DNA of 64,000 nt from Flavobacterium silvisoli (GTDB lineage Bacteria > Bacteroidota > Bacteroidia > Flavobacteriales > Flavobacteriaceae): assembly GCF_004329815.1 (NCBI RefSeq), contig NZ_SJPE01000010.1, positions 57,569 through 121,568 of the forward strand, in the 5' to 3' direction. A model generated the notes under the pieces. That model did not search any database. It had not been told where the DNA came from and worked only from the letters and a program-made list of their open reading frames with translations. Shown here one piece after another: positions 45,425-54,910 of this stretch. The position numbers and the translations under genes are program-made. Positions within the stretch are counted from its first letter, which is position 1; the number at the start of each line of letters is the position of its first letter.

Positions 45425-46121
45425 TTGGTCTTTGAATTATATTGATGAATTCTAACACTTGTTTTTGAATTGCCAGGGAAAAATTATCAATCTTTCCGTT
45501 GAACAAATGGTAAGCACTGTAGGCAATAATCCCAACAATAAGTCCGGCACCGCTACTGATCATTTTTTCATACAACCCTCCTGAGATATTACCGATACTG
45601 ATGTCTTCGGTTACTGAGATGCTGTAGAAAATTTTAATAACTCCCGAAATCGTACCGATGAATCCTAATGTAGGCGCAATACCGGCAATCAAGCCTAATT
45701 GTCCTAATTTCTTCTCCATGTACCCGATTTCGATATTAGCAGCGCGCTCCATGTTTGACTCAATTTCATTGATGTGTCTTCCTATGGTAAGCACACCTTC
45801 TTTGATAATGGTTCCTTGCGCATTCCCGCTTCTTTCCGCAGCAGAGACCGCCAATTCTATATTAGCATTATTCAAATGATTACGAACATCTGACATCAAA
45901 TGTGCATCAATTTTAGCGGCTTTATGTATGTACAAATAGCGTTCAAAAATGATATAAAGCGTATAGAATAACAAAATAGCAATCGGAATTAAGAAAAGAC
46001 CTCCTTTAAAAATAAACTCTAAAACGGAAACTTCATTGGTTAAAGCCTGATTGGCCGGAGTCGCTGTAGGCAGAGTTTGTGCAAGAGTATCAACTTGTAA
46101 CTGCAAAAATGTACTTATCAT
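45405..46121 (-). CDS. exbB: MotA/TolQ/ExbB family proton channel protein
   Basis: A 238-aa inner-membrane protein from the ATG at 46121 (MISTFLQLQVDTLAQ); a further 19 in-frame codons upstream look non-native. There are three transmembrane segments: GGLFLIPIAILLFYTLYIIFERYLYIHK, LGLIAGIAPTLGFIGTISGVIKIFY and ISSGAGLIVGIIAYSAYHLF. The second and third carry the conserved Thr/Gly-rich MotA_ExbB signature (APTLGFIGTISGVI). It forms the channel with the overlapping exbD. Confidence 0.9.
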   Translation of the reverse strand: MISTFLQLQVDTLAQTLPTATPANQALTNEVSVLEFIFKGGLFLIPIAILLFYTLYIIFERYLYIHKAAKIDAHLMSDVRNHLNNANIELAVSAAERSGNAQGTIIKEGVLTIGRHINEIESNMERAANIEIGYMEKKLGQLGLIAGIAPTLGFIGTISGVIKIFYSISVTEDISIGNISGGLYEKMISSGAGLIVGIIAYSAYHLFNGKIDNFSLAIQKQVLEFINIIQRPNGYKAK

Positions 46122-46248
46122 ATTTATCTGTTTTTTGGCTATTAATTCTGAAAATAATATCAATTTTGTATTCCTCAAATACGCCTGACAATATAAACGA
46201 AAAAATAGATAAAAAAGTATAACCCTTGGTTAATTTTTTACGAAAATT

Positions 46249-47469
46249 ATGAACTACAAAGAAACCCTTGATTGGATGTTTAACAAACTGCCAATGTACC
46301 AAACACAAGGTGCTACGGCCTATCGAAAAGACATTACCAATACTGTTTTACTAGCTAATCATATAGGAAATCCGGAACAACATTTGAAATGCATACACGT
46401 GGCAGGAACCAACGGAAAAGGGTCTACCTCTCACCTATTGGCATCCGTTTTACAGGAAGCCGGATATAGTGTAGGATTGTACACTTCACCTCATTTAAAA
46501 GATTTTCGGGAACGCATCAGCATCAACGGGACACACATAACCGAAGAATATGTATGCAACTTTATCAATAAAAACTTGTCTTTTTTTGAAGCCAACAAAT
46601 TGAGCTTTTTTGAAATGACTGTTGGCTTGGCCTTTGATTACTTTGCAAACAAGCAAACCGACATCAATATTATTGAAGTTGGCATGGGCGGCCGTTTGGA
46701 CTCTACCAACATCATCACGCCCTTGATTTCTGTTATTACCAACATCGGATTAGACCACACTCAATTTCTGGGTACTACTTTAGAAGCTATTGCTTTTGAA
46801 AAAGCCGGAATCATAAAAAGTAAAATCCCGGTTGTGATTGGCGAATATGTTCCAGAAACCAAACCGGTTTTTGAAGCAAAAGCCAAAGAACTCCAATCCG
46901 AAATTTATTTCGCATCTGATTTGATTCAGGAAACATATCCGTCTGCCTTGCTGGGCGATTACCAATACCACAATAAAAAGACGGTTTTGCAAACATTGAA
47001 AATACTCAATGAAAAAAAACTCTTAACGATTCCGGAGAAGGCGATTAAAAATGGCTTTTTGAATGTGATTAAAAATACCGGGCTTCAGGGAAGATGGCAG
47101 CAACTGGGAAGCAATCCAACAATTATTTGTGACACGGCACACAATGCCCACGGACTTTCAATTGTACTCAACCAACTGCAAAAAGAAAAATTTGATGAAC
47201 TTCACATCGTTTTGGGGATGGTAAACGACAAGAATTTGGAAGAAATCCTTCCGTTGTTCCCCAAAAAAGCAAAATATTATTTCTGCAAGCCAAATATTTC
47301 TCGCGGATTAGATGCCGAAATTTTAAAAGAAAAAGCAGCAGAATTTAAACTTAAAGGCGAAATATATAATTCTGTATCAAATGCTTATCAGGACGCTATA
47401 AAAAAAGCAAGCCTTGACGACTTTATTTATGTTGGGGGAAGTACTTTCGTCGTTGCAGAAATTTTATAA
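46249..47469 (+). CDS. folC: Bifunctional folylpolyglutamate/dihydrofolate synthase
   Basis: A 406-aa ATP-dependent ligase that adds glutamate to dihydropteroate and folates. The P-loop is CIHVAGTNGKGSTSHLLASVLQ. Mur-ligase-type features are VGLYTSPHLKDFRERISING, IIEVGMGGRLDSTNII and ITNIGLDHTQFLG. The C-terminal domain contains ICDTAHNAHGLSIVL. The length is typical for bacterial FolC. It is divergent from exbB, a neighbourhood I recall from other flavobacteria. Confidence 0.94.
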   Translation: MNYKETLDWMFNKLPMYQTQGATAYRKDITNTVLLANHIGNPEQHLKCIHVAGTNGKGSTSHLLASVLQEAGYSVGLYTSPHLKDFRERISINGTHITEEYVCNFINKNLSFFEANKLSFFEMTVGLAFDYFANKQTDINIIEVGMGGRLDSTNIITPLISVITNIGLDHTQFLGTTLEAIAFEKAGIIKSKIPVVIGEYVPETKPVFEAKAKELQSEIYFASDLIQETYPSALLGDYQYHNKKTVLQTLKILNEKKLLTIPEKAIKNGFLNVIKNTGLQGRWQQLGSNPTIICDTAHNAHGLSIVLNQLQKEKFDELHIVLGMVNDKNLEEILPLFPKKAKYYFCKPNISRGLDAEILKEKAAEFKLKGEIYNSVSNAYQDAIKKASLDDFIYVGGSTFVVAEIL

Positions 47470-47487
47470 TTTTTTTTTAAAAAATCC

Positions 47488-47517
47488 TTGCAGAAGTAAA
47501 AAACTAGTGTATCTTTG
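47488..47517 (+). promoter_or_regulatory. Promoter of tRNA-Val
   Basis: TTG (47488-47490), 19 nt, then TATCTTTG (47510-47517). Same element pair and spacing as the purK and porV promoters. The -7 box lies 35 nt before the tRNA 5' end. Confidence 0.8.
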
Positions 47518-47552
47518 CACTCGCAATAAGGAAGTAATGACTTAAAGCACTA

Positions 47553-47630
47553 GGGCGATTAGCTCAGTTGGTTCAGAGCATCTCGTTTACACCGAGAGGG
47601 TCGGGGGTTCGAATCCCTCATCGCCCACCA
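47553..47630 (+). tRNA. tRNA-Val (anticodon TAC), CCA encoded
   Basis: A full cloverleaf folds. The acceptor stem is GGGCGAT / ATCGCCC, the D arm GCTC...GAGC, and the anticodon stem TCTCG / CGAGA with loop TTTACAC (anticodon TAC). The T arm carries GGTTCGAATCC. Discriminator A and CCA (47628-47630) are encoded. It stands alone with its own promoter and terminator. Confidence 0.97.
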
Positions 47631-47632
47631 TC

Positions 47633-47660
47633 AAAACCTCATCAGTAATGATGAGGTTTT
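47633..47660 (+). terminator. Rho-independent terminator of tRNA-Val
   Basis: A 12-bp stem, AAAACCTCATCA / TGATGAGGTTTT, with the loop GTAA is followed by TT. It starts two nt after the CCA end. Confidence 0.85.
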
Positions 47661-47691
47661 TTATTTTTATCAAATCTTTATCCACATAAAA

Positions 47692-47717
47692 AAACTCCTC
47701 AGTAACCTGAGGAGTTT
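47692..47717 (-). terminator. Rho-independent terminator of murF
   Basis: AAACTCCTCAG and CTGAGGAGTTT enclose the loop TAAC, followed on the minus strand by a T-run. It lies 7 nt after the murF stop codon. Confidence 0.85.
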
Positions 47718-47724
47718 ATCTTTT

Positions 47725-49008
47725 TTATAAATAATCTAACGTCCGTTCTAAAGCCATCCCTCTGGACCCTTTAATCAGCAGCATTTTATTTTCAATCCTG
47801 TTGTCTGCTAAATACCGGGCAAAATCATCAAAAGAACTGTAAAAATGGAAACGCTCGTTATCCACTGCATTTGCAAAAAAATCTTTTCCTACAAAATGAC
47901 ATTCAAACGAACTGTGATCGTTTAAAAACCGGACTATTTCCTTGTGCTCTGCCAGACTTTCTACTCCCAACTCATACATATCACCAACAACAACCATTTG
48001 ATTCGTTTTACCCAACTGAATAAAATTTTCCAAAGCCACCTTCATACTACTAGGATTAGCGTTATAAGCATCCAATATGATTTCGTTAGATCCTTTAGTC
48101 ATTAATTGCGAACGATTATTTTCGGGCACATAACTTTCTATAGCATCTTTGATATCATTGACCAAAACTCCAAAATGAACACCTATGGTAATGGCAGCGT
48201 TGATATTATTAGCATTATACAACCCGATTAAATGAGAATCAATAACAACACCCAAAGCCTCAATCTTGACAAATGGATTAGCCGATACACTTTTTATAAA
48301 AACCGTGGCCTTTTCATCTTTTTGACTGAAAGTAATTCGATTAAAACCGGCAGTTTTGTCATTTTGGATTGCATCATCCAGATTTACAAAGACCTTTTTT
48401 TGATTTGACTTCAGATAAGAATACATTTCACTTTTCCCTTTTATTACGCCTTCAACTCCACCAAACCCCTCTAAGTGCGCCTTTCCGAAGTTGGTAATAT
48501 AGCCATAGTCAGGTTGAGCAATTTCACATAAAAACTCTATTTCCTTTTGATGATTGGCTCCCATTTCAACAATTCCAATCTCTGTTTTTGAGGTAAACGA
48601 CAAGAGTGTCATAGGAACACCAATATGATTGTTAAGATTACCAACAGTAGCAACAGTGGTAAACTTTTTTGACAACACCACATTAATCAATTCCTTAGTG
48701 GTGGTTTTTCCGTTACTACCGGTTAGAGCGATGATTGGTAATTTCAAGTAGTTTCTGTGGAATTTAGCCAGCTCCTGAAGAGCCACCAAACTATTCTCTA
48801 CCAAAATGGTTCTATGGTCAATGTAATAATCTGAATTATCAATTATAACATAAGCAGCACCTTTCTTAAGTGCTTCAGCAGCAAAAGTATTAGCATCGAA
48901 ACGATCTCCTTTGAGGGCTACGAAAAATGAATTAGGCTCAATCTTACGGGTATCTATCGAAACTTTAGTACACGTTAAAAATAACTCGTGTATTTCCTGA
49001 ATAGTCAT
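47725..49008 (-). CDS. murF: UDP-MurNAc-tripeptide:D-Ala-D-Ala ligase
   Basis: A 427-aa Mur ligase that adds D-Ala-D-Ala to the UDP-MurNAc-tripeptide in peptidoglycan synthesis. The ATP-binding motif is IIALTGSNGKTTTKELI. Further Mur signatures are NLNNHIGVPMTLLSF and IVEMGANHQKEIEFLCEIAQPDYGYITNFGKAHLEGF. The C-terminal domain carries ILDAYNANPSSMKVALENF. Length is normal. It follows gldJ in the same direction, but a terminator stands between them. Confidence 0.95.
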   Translation of the reverse strand: MTIQEIHELFLTCTKVSIDTRKIEPNSFFVALKGDRFDANTFAAEALKKGAAYVIIDNSDYYIDHRTILVENSLVALQELAKFHRNYLKLPIIALTGSNGKTTTKELINVVLSKKFTTVATVGNLNNHIGVPMTLLSFTSKTEIGIVEMGANHQKEIEFLCEIAQPDYGYITNFGKAHLEGFGGVEGVIKGKSEMYSYLKSNQKKVFVNLDDAIQNDKTAGFNRITFSQKDEKATVFIKSVSANPFVKIEALGVVIDSHLIGLYNANNINAAITIGVHFGVLVNDIKDAIESYVPENNRSQLMTKGSNEIILDAYNANPSSMKVALENFIQLGKTNQMVVVGDMYELGVESLAEHKEIVRFLNDHSSFECHFVGKDFFANAVDNERFHFYSSFDDFARYLADNRIENKMLLIKGSRGMALERTLDYL

Positions 49009-49028
49009 ATATCAAAAGGTTTTAAAAT

Positions 49029-49058
49029 AAAAAAGCCCTTAAAAATAAGGGCTTTTTT
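49029..49058 (-). terminator. Terminator between gldJ and murF
   Basis: AAAAAAGCCCTT and AAGGGCTTTTTT enclose a 6-nt loop. It lies 19 nt after the gldJ stop on the minus strand, so gldJ and murF can form separate transcripts despite close spacing. Confidence 0.8.
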
Positions 49059-49077
49059 GTTATTCACAAACTAAAAC

Positions 49078-50796
49078 TTAGTTTCTTGCTCTTTTCTTTT
49101 TGTCGGCTTTAGGACCTACTCTCGACATCGCACATCTGAATCCGATGTAGTCTGTTGCAATGTCCTGAGGGAAGTATCTTCTTTGTGCAGGATCCAACCA
49201 GTAAGCTCTGTCTCTCCAGGAACCTCCTTTGTATACTCTTACATCATCATTAATCAAAGTCGTTCTTTTATTTGACTTATCATATTTTCTGATCATATTT
49301 CCTAAACTATCTGTAGACACATTGTGTTTAGGAGAGTCATACATTCTTTGATCATCTTTCATTTTTCCTTTTTCATCACCATCTTCAGAGTTACCAAACT
49401 TGAAATATCTTGTTGATTGTCTATCACCATCGCGATAGTTTCTGTTGTCAGACTTGTCAAAATTTTGTCTCAAGTAAGTTTCTTTCTCATCAACCGGTAC
49501 TTGAGCGATTTGACCTGGTAAATTTCTGGCCACAATTTTACCGTTTGGCAACGTATCAAATTTTTGTGTTTCAGCTGTAACTAACTCCACTTTTCCGTCG
49601 TCACCGATTTTGTTTTTCATGTATACGTTACCTCTGTAGTAGTTGAAGTCATTAGCTTCGTCATCAACAATTGGTCTGTAAACATCCGCAACCCATTCGG
49701 CTACGTTACCTGCCATATCATATAAACCAAAATCATTTGGCGGATACGATTTAACTTTGTTAGTGATATCAGCACCATCGTCAGACCATCCTGCAATTCC
49801 GCCGTAATCACCTTTTCCTTGTTTGAAGTTAGCCAATTGATCACCTCTAACCTGTCTTTTTCCTGAACGGGTGTAGCTTCCTGACCAAGGGTATTTCTTT
49901 TGTCCTTTGTAGGCGTTATATTCTCTTTGGCCCACATCTGCTGCCGCAGCATATTCCCACTCAGCCTCAGTTGGCAATCTGTATTCCGGTAAGATTAAAC
50001 CGGAAGTTCTTTGTGCGTATACGTTTCTAGGACTGTTCCCTTGAGTATTAGTACTTCCTGAAGCCGAAGCCTTAGGAGCCGCTCCAGGTTTTTGTCCTTT
50101 TTTCAACACAATTTTATCATCTCCACCCATCGCTGTTGATGGTGAAGCTAAGTAAGCCTCAGTACTGAACACTTTCTCAGCGCTTACATCAGTAACTTTT
50201 GCATCTTTCTTCAAATAACGTTGCTCTTCTAAAATTTTCTCGTTCACACGGTCTGTTCTCCAGATAGAAAACTCAGTAGCCTGAATCCAGTTAACTCCAA
50301 CTACAGGATATTCAGCATAAGCCGGATGTCTCAAATAGTTGTTCGTCATCGTTTCATTATATCCTAAACGGTTTCTCCACACCAATGTATCCGGCAAAGC
50401 TCCCTCATAGATGTTTTTGTAATTTTCCTGATCCGGAGGGTATACTCTTTTTAACCAATCCAAGTATTCCATATACATTAAATTAGTTACTTCGGTTTCA
50501 TCCATATAGAAAGACATTACGTGCTGTTGATTTGGAGTATTGTTCCAATCGTGCATTACATCATCCTGAACTTTACCCATGGTAAATGTTCCTCCTTCTA
50601 CCATTACTAAACCAGGTCCTGTAGCTTGCTTTTTGAATTTAGAAGCGTATTGAAAACCACCTTTTTTGTCGTTGATTTTCCAACCGGTAGCCTTTGAACC
50701 GCCTTTAGAATCGGATTTTTTACTACAACTTGTAAAACCAACAATCATTACTAATGACAGCAATAATTTTACAGCAATAATTTTGTTTACTTTCAT
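49078..50796 (-). CDS. gldJ: Gliding motility lipoprotein GldJ
   Basis: A 572-aa outer-membrane-associated lipoprotein needed for gliding and for stability of the T9SS machinery in Flavobacterium. The signal with lipobox GFTSC makes Cys24 the lipidation site. The body is an FGE-sulfatase-like domain (PGLVMVEGGTFTMGK; YMDETEVTNLMYMEYLDWL; RLPTEAEWEYAAAADV; FGLYDMAGNVAEWVADVYRP; VYKGGSWRDRAYWLDP; IGFRCAMSRVG). The N-terminal FYMDETEVTN phrase and the long insertions are those of GldJ/GldK-type proteins; the position next to porU-porV supports GldJ over GldK. Divergent from porU. Confidence 0.95.
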   Translation of the reverse strand: MKVNKIIAVKLLLSLVMIVGFTSCSKKSDSKGGSKATGWKINDKKGGFQYASKFKKQATGPGLVMVEGGTFTMGKVQDDVMHDWNNTPNQQHVMSFYMDETEVTNLMYMEYLDWLKRVYPPDQENYKNIYEGALPDTLVWRNRLGYNETMTNNYLRHPAYAEYPVVGVNWIQATEFSIWRTDRVNEKILEEQRYLKKDAKVTDVSAEKVFSTEAYLASPSTAMGGDDKIVLKKGQKPGAAPKASASGSTNTQGNSPRNVYAQRTSGLILPEYRLPTEAEWEYAAAADVGQREYNAYKGQKKYPWSGSYTRSGKRQVRGDQLANFKQGKGDYGGIAGWSDDGADITNKVKSYPPNDFGLYDMAGNVAEWVADVYRPIVDDEANDFNYYRGNVYMKNKIGDDGKVELVTAETQKFDTLPNGKIVARNLPGQIAQVPVDEKETYLRQNFDKSDNRNYRDGDRQSTRYFKFGNSEDGDEKGKMKDDQRMYDSPKHNVSTDSLGNMIRKYDKSNKRTTLINDDVRVYKGGSWRDRAYWLDPAQRRYFPQDIATDYIGFRCAMSRVGPKADKKKRARN

Positions 50797-50824
50797 ACTC
50801 TTAGTAGGTAATAAATTTCGTGGC

Positions 50825-50854
50825 GCAATATAAGAATTAACGATTAAATTGCAA
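50825..50854 (-). promoter_or_regulatory. Possible gldJ promoter
   Basis: On the minus strand TTG (50854-50852), 19 nt, then TATATTGC (50832-50825), one T short of TAnnTTTG, 28 nt before the gldJ ATG. The spacing supports it; the -7 match is imperfect. Confidence 0.4.
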
Positions 50855-51002
50855 CACCTTTTTTAAATTAATACTAAATTCGCCATTCGCAGGCGATTTC
50901 ATATAGAAACGCAAAATTAAAAGTTTTATTGTATTTCGACTTAAAAAAAAATTTTTTTTATGCTCTTATACTATTTTGAGTAAAAATCCGTTTACTTGTA
51001 AC

Positions 51003-54000
51003 ATGAAAAAGACAATTACCACCTTCCTATTCTTATTATACACCGGCCTGACCATAGCTCAGGAACATGGGCTTGTAACTGTAAACTGGACCGAAAAAAA
51101 AGAATTATCCTTTGGCGATTACTCGTTTACTGTACCTCAATTTAACGGTGAGAATTTTTTCTTTGACAGCTATACCAGAACCGTAAAATTTACACTCAGG
51201 ATTCCGCTGAACAATCGCATAAATGAAAGTGCATTTCAAATCAGTAATCCGGTGTTTGAACCTATCACAGAGAACCAACTGGGTGATCTTTCAGTCAAAG
51301 ACATTCCAACATCGTTCAAATACTCCTTCAAAAACAGCACTGCACGCGATAAAAATTACGGCCAAATCACCATCTCCCCAATAGTCAGAGAAGGAAATTC
51401 TTTTAAGAAATTAACGTCTTTTACTTATTCCGTTTCATCGAGTCCGTCTTTCAAAAACACGATTACTGCCAATAATGTAACTGCAATTGAAAATTCGGTA
51501 TTAAATACCGGCAATTGGTATCGTTTTTATGTGCAAAAATCGGGAGTGTATAAAATCACCAAGGGATTTTTGGAAAGCTTAGGACTTGACACCGGAGGAG
51601 ACCCCAGAAAGATAAAGATTTACGGAAACGGAGGAAGAATGCTGCCTTTACAAAATGCAGAAAATTATCCGATGGATTTAGCCGAAAATGCTATACAATT
51701 TATTGGTGAAGAAGATGGCAAATTTGATAGCTCCGACTACATTCTCTTTTATGCCGAAGGGATGGACAATTGGAATGATGAGTACAAAAGTCATCTGAAC
51801 ATTTATGCCGACAAATCTTATTACTACGTAACTGCACAAGGCGGCATGGGCAAAAGGATGACCGATATGATTCAACCAAGTGCTGCCACGACGACGACTA
51901 TAAACACTTTTGATGATTATCAGTTTTACGAAACAGACAATATCAATATTGTAAAGTTAGGACGAATTTGGTTTGGTGAACAATTCGGGATAAACAACGA
52001 ACAGGAATTCAAATTTAAAATCCCCAACATTGTAACTTCTTCACCTATCACAGTTAGCGTACACGCTGCTACAGCTGCTTCGGTGGCAACAAAATTTAAA
52101 ATTGAAGCCAACAGTCAATTGTTAGGAACCATGAATTTCGGAGCACTATCTGCCAACTCAGGCACCGAAGCTTTAGACCAATATCTTTCGGCAACCACCA
52201 ATGTCAGTTCAGAAGATATAACTGTAAAAATCAGTTACGACAACAGCGGCGTTCCAAGCTCAAACGGTTACCTGGATTACATTACCATCAATGCCAAAAG
52301 AAACCTGCTAGGCAACGGCAAACAGTTTAAATTTCAATTTAATCAGGCGGCTTCGTTATTCGGGGTTGGAGAATATCAAATTGGAAATGCTGCAAGTATC
52401 AGTCAAATTTGGGACATCACCGACATCTATAATGTAACCAAAACAGACAATGCCGCTCAAAACTCTTTCGCGTTCAAATCAAATCTGGGAGAAATAAGAA
52501 AATACATTGTTGTTGATAAACAGGATTATTTTACTCCGCTAAAAGACTCCAAAACCAAAGTTGACAACCAAAATCTGAAAGGCACAATTTTAACAAACGC
52601 CCAGGGTCAGTTTCAGGATATTGACTACTTAATCATTACACCTAAAATTCTAAATTCACAGGCCGAGAAATTAGCCAACTTTCACAGAGGACATTCAAAT
52701 ATGAAAGTTAAAGTGGTGAACCTTGAAACCATTTACCAGGAATTCGGCTCAGGCAAACAAGACATTGGCGCCATAAGAAACTTCATCAAGTATGTTTATT
52801 TTAACGCTTCTGATATCGACAAGCGAGTGAAATATGTAAACTTGTTTGGCGATGCCTCTTACGATTTTAAAGACCGCACGAGAAACAACACCAACATAGT
52901 ACCCATCTATCAAGCACTGAACAGCTACACCGAGAGCGAAGCTTCTTTTGCTTCGGATGATTTTTACACCATGATGGATTCGGATGAAGGGAGAATCGAC
53001 TATGGCTCCACTCCTGCTTCGGGAACTATTTCTATTACTTATGACATAGGCGGAATCGACATTGCCGTGGGCAGGATGATTGTGAGCAGTCCGGAACAAG
53101 CTGATGAAATGGTTAATAAAGTTATAGAATACCACGATGTAAAATCATTTGGCAGTTGGCGCAATAACTATGTGGCCATTGCAGATGACACCGACAAACC
53201 TTCAGATGCTTCACTGCAAAACAAACAAAACAATCTGACGGACACTATTGTCAACCAAAAGCCATTTATCAACTTTAAAAAAATCCTTTTAGATTCATAC
53301 GAGCAGGAAACCTCTGCAGGCGGAAAAAGATACCCAAAAGCCCGTGAAGAAATTTTTGCGGCTTTTGAAAAAGGCGCTTTAGTTTTTAACTATTTGGGGC
53401 ACGGTGGTGAAGACGGACTGTCGGGCGAACGCATTTGGGAAAAATCAGACGGACAAAACCTGAACAACCGATACAAATACCCACTGTTCATTACCATTAC
53501 ATGTGACTTTTCAAGATTTGATAATCCATACCGACCAACTGCCGGTGAATACACCTACTGGAACCCTAAAGGCGGAGCCATATCCATGATTACCACAGTA
53601 CGGTCTATCGGACAGTTGAACGCAGAGATTTTCAACGACAAAATAGCCCAGTATCTGTTTGCTTATAATTCTAATGAATACCCTACCATAGCAGAGGCTC
53701 TGCGATTGGCCAAAGCAGCCGGTTCTAACACCGCCACAAACGTAGTTTTTTATTTAGGCGATCCCGCTTTGATGTTGGCCATTCCGAAACCTAAAGTGGT
53801 TTTAACCAAAGTAAACGACATGCCGATTACCGGTCCGATTGATGATTTACAATCGCTGGCTTACGTCAAACTGACGGGTGAAGTTCGGGATGAAAACAAC
53901 AATCTTTTACCCACATACAACGGAGACCTTTCGGTAAATATTTTCGACAAAAACATCATCCGTGCCACTTTAAACAATGATGGCATGAGCCCTCCTATTA

Positions 54001-54872
54001 ATTTTACCAATTTAGGCGAAACCATTTTCAGAGGTAATGCTTCCGTTGCCAACGGTAAATTTGAATTTGGATTTGTAGTACCGAGAGACATCCGAATTCC
54101 GGTGGCCAATGGTCGAATCAGCTTTTATGCCAAAAGAAATCAACCTTTATCGGACAACACCGGTTTTAATACAGATATAAAAATAGGCGGCATCAATACC
54201 AACGCTGTGGCCGATGTCACCGGTCCCAGAGTAAAACTGTATATGAATGATGAAACTTTCGTCAATGGAGGCATAACTAACAAATCCCCATTTCTTTTAG
54301 CATTGTTGGAAGACGAACACGGAATCAATACCGCGAGCGGCATTGGACATGACATTGTAGGCATACTGGACGGAGATGAAACCAAGCCTTACATCATGAA
54401 TGATTACTATCAAACCGAACTGAATGATTACACCCGAGGCCGCGTCTATTTCCCTTTCCGAAATTTAGCAGTGGGTCTGCATACTGTAACGTTTAAAGCT
54501 TGGGATGTATACAATAATCCGATAACTGCAGAAATACAATTTGTGGTGGTTGGCGATGAGAATGTCACACTCGATCATGTGTTGAATTACCCGAATCCGT
54601 TTGTGAATTATACCGAATTTTGGTTTTCTCACAACAAACCTTTCGAACCTCTGGAGGTTCAGGTACAAGTCATGACCATAACCGGAAAAATAGTATGGAC
54701 CAAAAACCAAACCGTGACCAATGACGGCTTTCTTTCAAGAGAAATAACCTGGGACGGAAAAGATGATTTCGGAGACCGCATCGGAAAAGGAGTTTATGTC
54801 TATAAACTGACCGTAAAGTCCACTTTGTCGAATAAAAAAGCAGAAAAAATAGAAAAACTTGTAATCCTTTAG
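51003..54872 (+). CDS. porU: T9SS C-terminal signal peptidase/sortase PorU
   Basis: A 1289-aa C25 (gingipain-type) cysteine endopeptidase on the cell surface. It removes C-terminal sorting domains from T9SS cargo and links them to anionic LPS in species that do so. The start is the ATG at 51003, where the signal peptide begins (MKKTITTFLFLLYTGLTIAQ); an earlier TTG is unlikely. The catalytic pair is His800 in FNYLGHGGEDGLSG and Cys834 in FITITCDFSRF, 34 residues apart, close to the spacing I recall for PorU. The C-terminal FlgD-like end (DGKDDFGDRIGKGVYVYKLTVKS) is usual for the family. A poly-A/poly-T run precedes the gene. Confidence 0.95.
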   Translation: MKKTITTFLFLLYTGLTIAQEHGLVTVNWTEKKELSFGDYSFTVPQFNGENFFFDSYTRTVKFTLRIPLNNRINESAFQISNPVFEPITENQLGDLSVKDIPTSFKYSFKNSTARDKNYGQITISPIVREGNSFKKLTSFTYSVSSSPSFKNTITANNVTAIENSVLNTGNWYRFYVQKSGVYKITKGFLESLGLDTGGDPRKIKIYGNGGRMLPLQNAENYPMDLAENAIQFIGEEDGKFDSSDYILFYAEGMDNWNDEYKSHLNIYADKSYYYVTAQGGMGKRMTDMIQPSAATTTTINTFDDYQFYETDNINIVKLGRIWFGEQFGINNEQEFKFKIPNIVTSSPITVSVHAATAASVATKFKIEANSQLLGTMNFGALSANSGTEALDQYLSATTNVSSEDITVKISYDNSGVPSSNGYLDYITINAKRNLLGNGKQFKFQFNQAASLFGVGEYQIGNAASISQIWDITDIYNVTKTDNAAQNSFAFKSNLGEIRKYIVVDKQDYFTPLKDSKTKVDNQNLKGTILTNAQGQFQDIDYLIITPKILNSQAEKLANFHRGHSNMKVKVVNLETIYQEFGSGKQDIGAIRNFIKYVYFNASDIDKRVKYVNLFGDASYDFKDRTRNNTNIVPIYQALNSYTESEASFASDDFYTMMDSDEGRIDYGSTPASGTISITYDIGGIDIAVGRMIVSSPEQADEMVNKVIEYHDVKSFGSWRNNYVAIADDTDKPSDASLQNKQNNLTDTIVNQKPFINFKKILLDSYEQETSAGGKRYPKAREEIFAAFEKGALVFNYLGHGGEDGLSGERIWEKSDGQNLNNRYKYPLFITITCDFSRFDNPYRPTAGEYTYWNPKGGAISMITTVRSIGQLNAEIFNDKIAQYLFAYNSNEYPTIAEALRLAKAAGSNTATNVVFYLGDPALMLAIPKPKVVLTKVNDMPITGPIDDLQSLAYVKLTGEVRDENNNLLPTYNGDLSVNIFDKNIIRATLNNDGMSPPINFTNLGETIFRGNASVANGKFEFGFVVPRDIRIPVANGRISFYAKRNQPLSDNTGFNTDIKIGGINTNAVADVTGPRVKLYMNDETFVNGGITNKSPFLLALLEDEHGINTASGIGHDIVGILDGDETKPYIMNDYYQTELNDYTRGRVYFPFRNLAVGLHTVTFKAWDVYNNPITAEIQFVVVGDENVTLDHVLNYPNPFVNYTEFWFSHNKPFEPLEVQVQVMTITGKIVWTKNQTVTNDGFLSREITWDGKDDFGDRIGKGVYVYKLTVKSTLSNKKAEKIEKLVIL

Positions 54873-54888
54873 GAAAATACTATATTTG
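54859..54888 (+). promoter_or_regulatory. Promoter of porV, overlapping the porU 3' end
   Basis: TTG (54859-54861) lies in the last porU codons. It is followed by 19 nt and TATATTTG (54881-54888), 22 nt before the porV ATG. The spacing is identical to the purK and tRNA-Val promoters. porV can therefore be transcribed apart from porU. Confidence 0.75.
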
Positions 54889-54910
54889 TTAACTTTTATT
54901 AATATTGATA

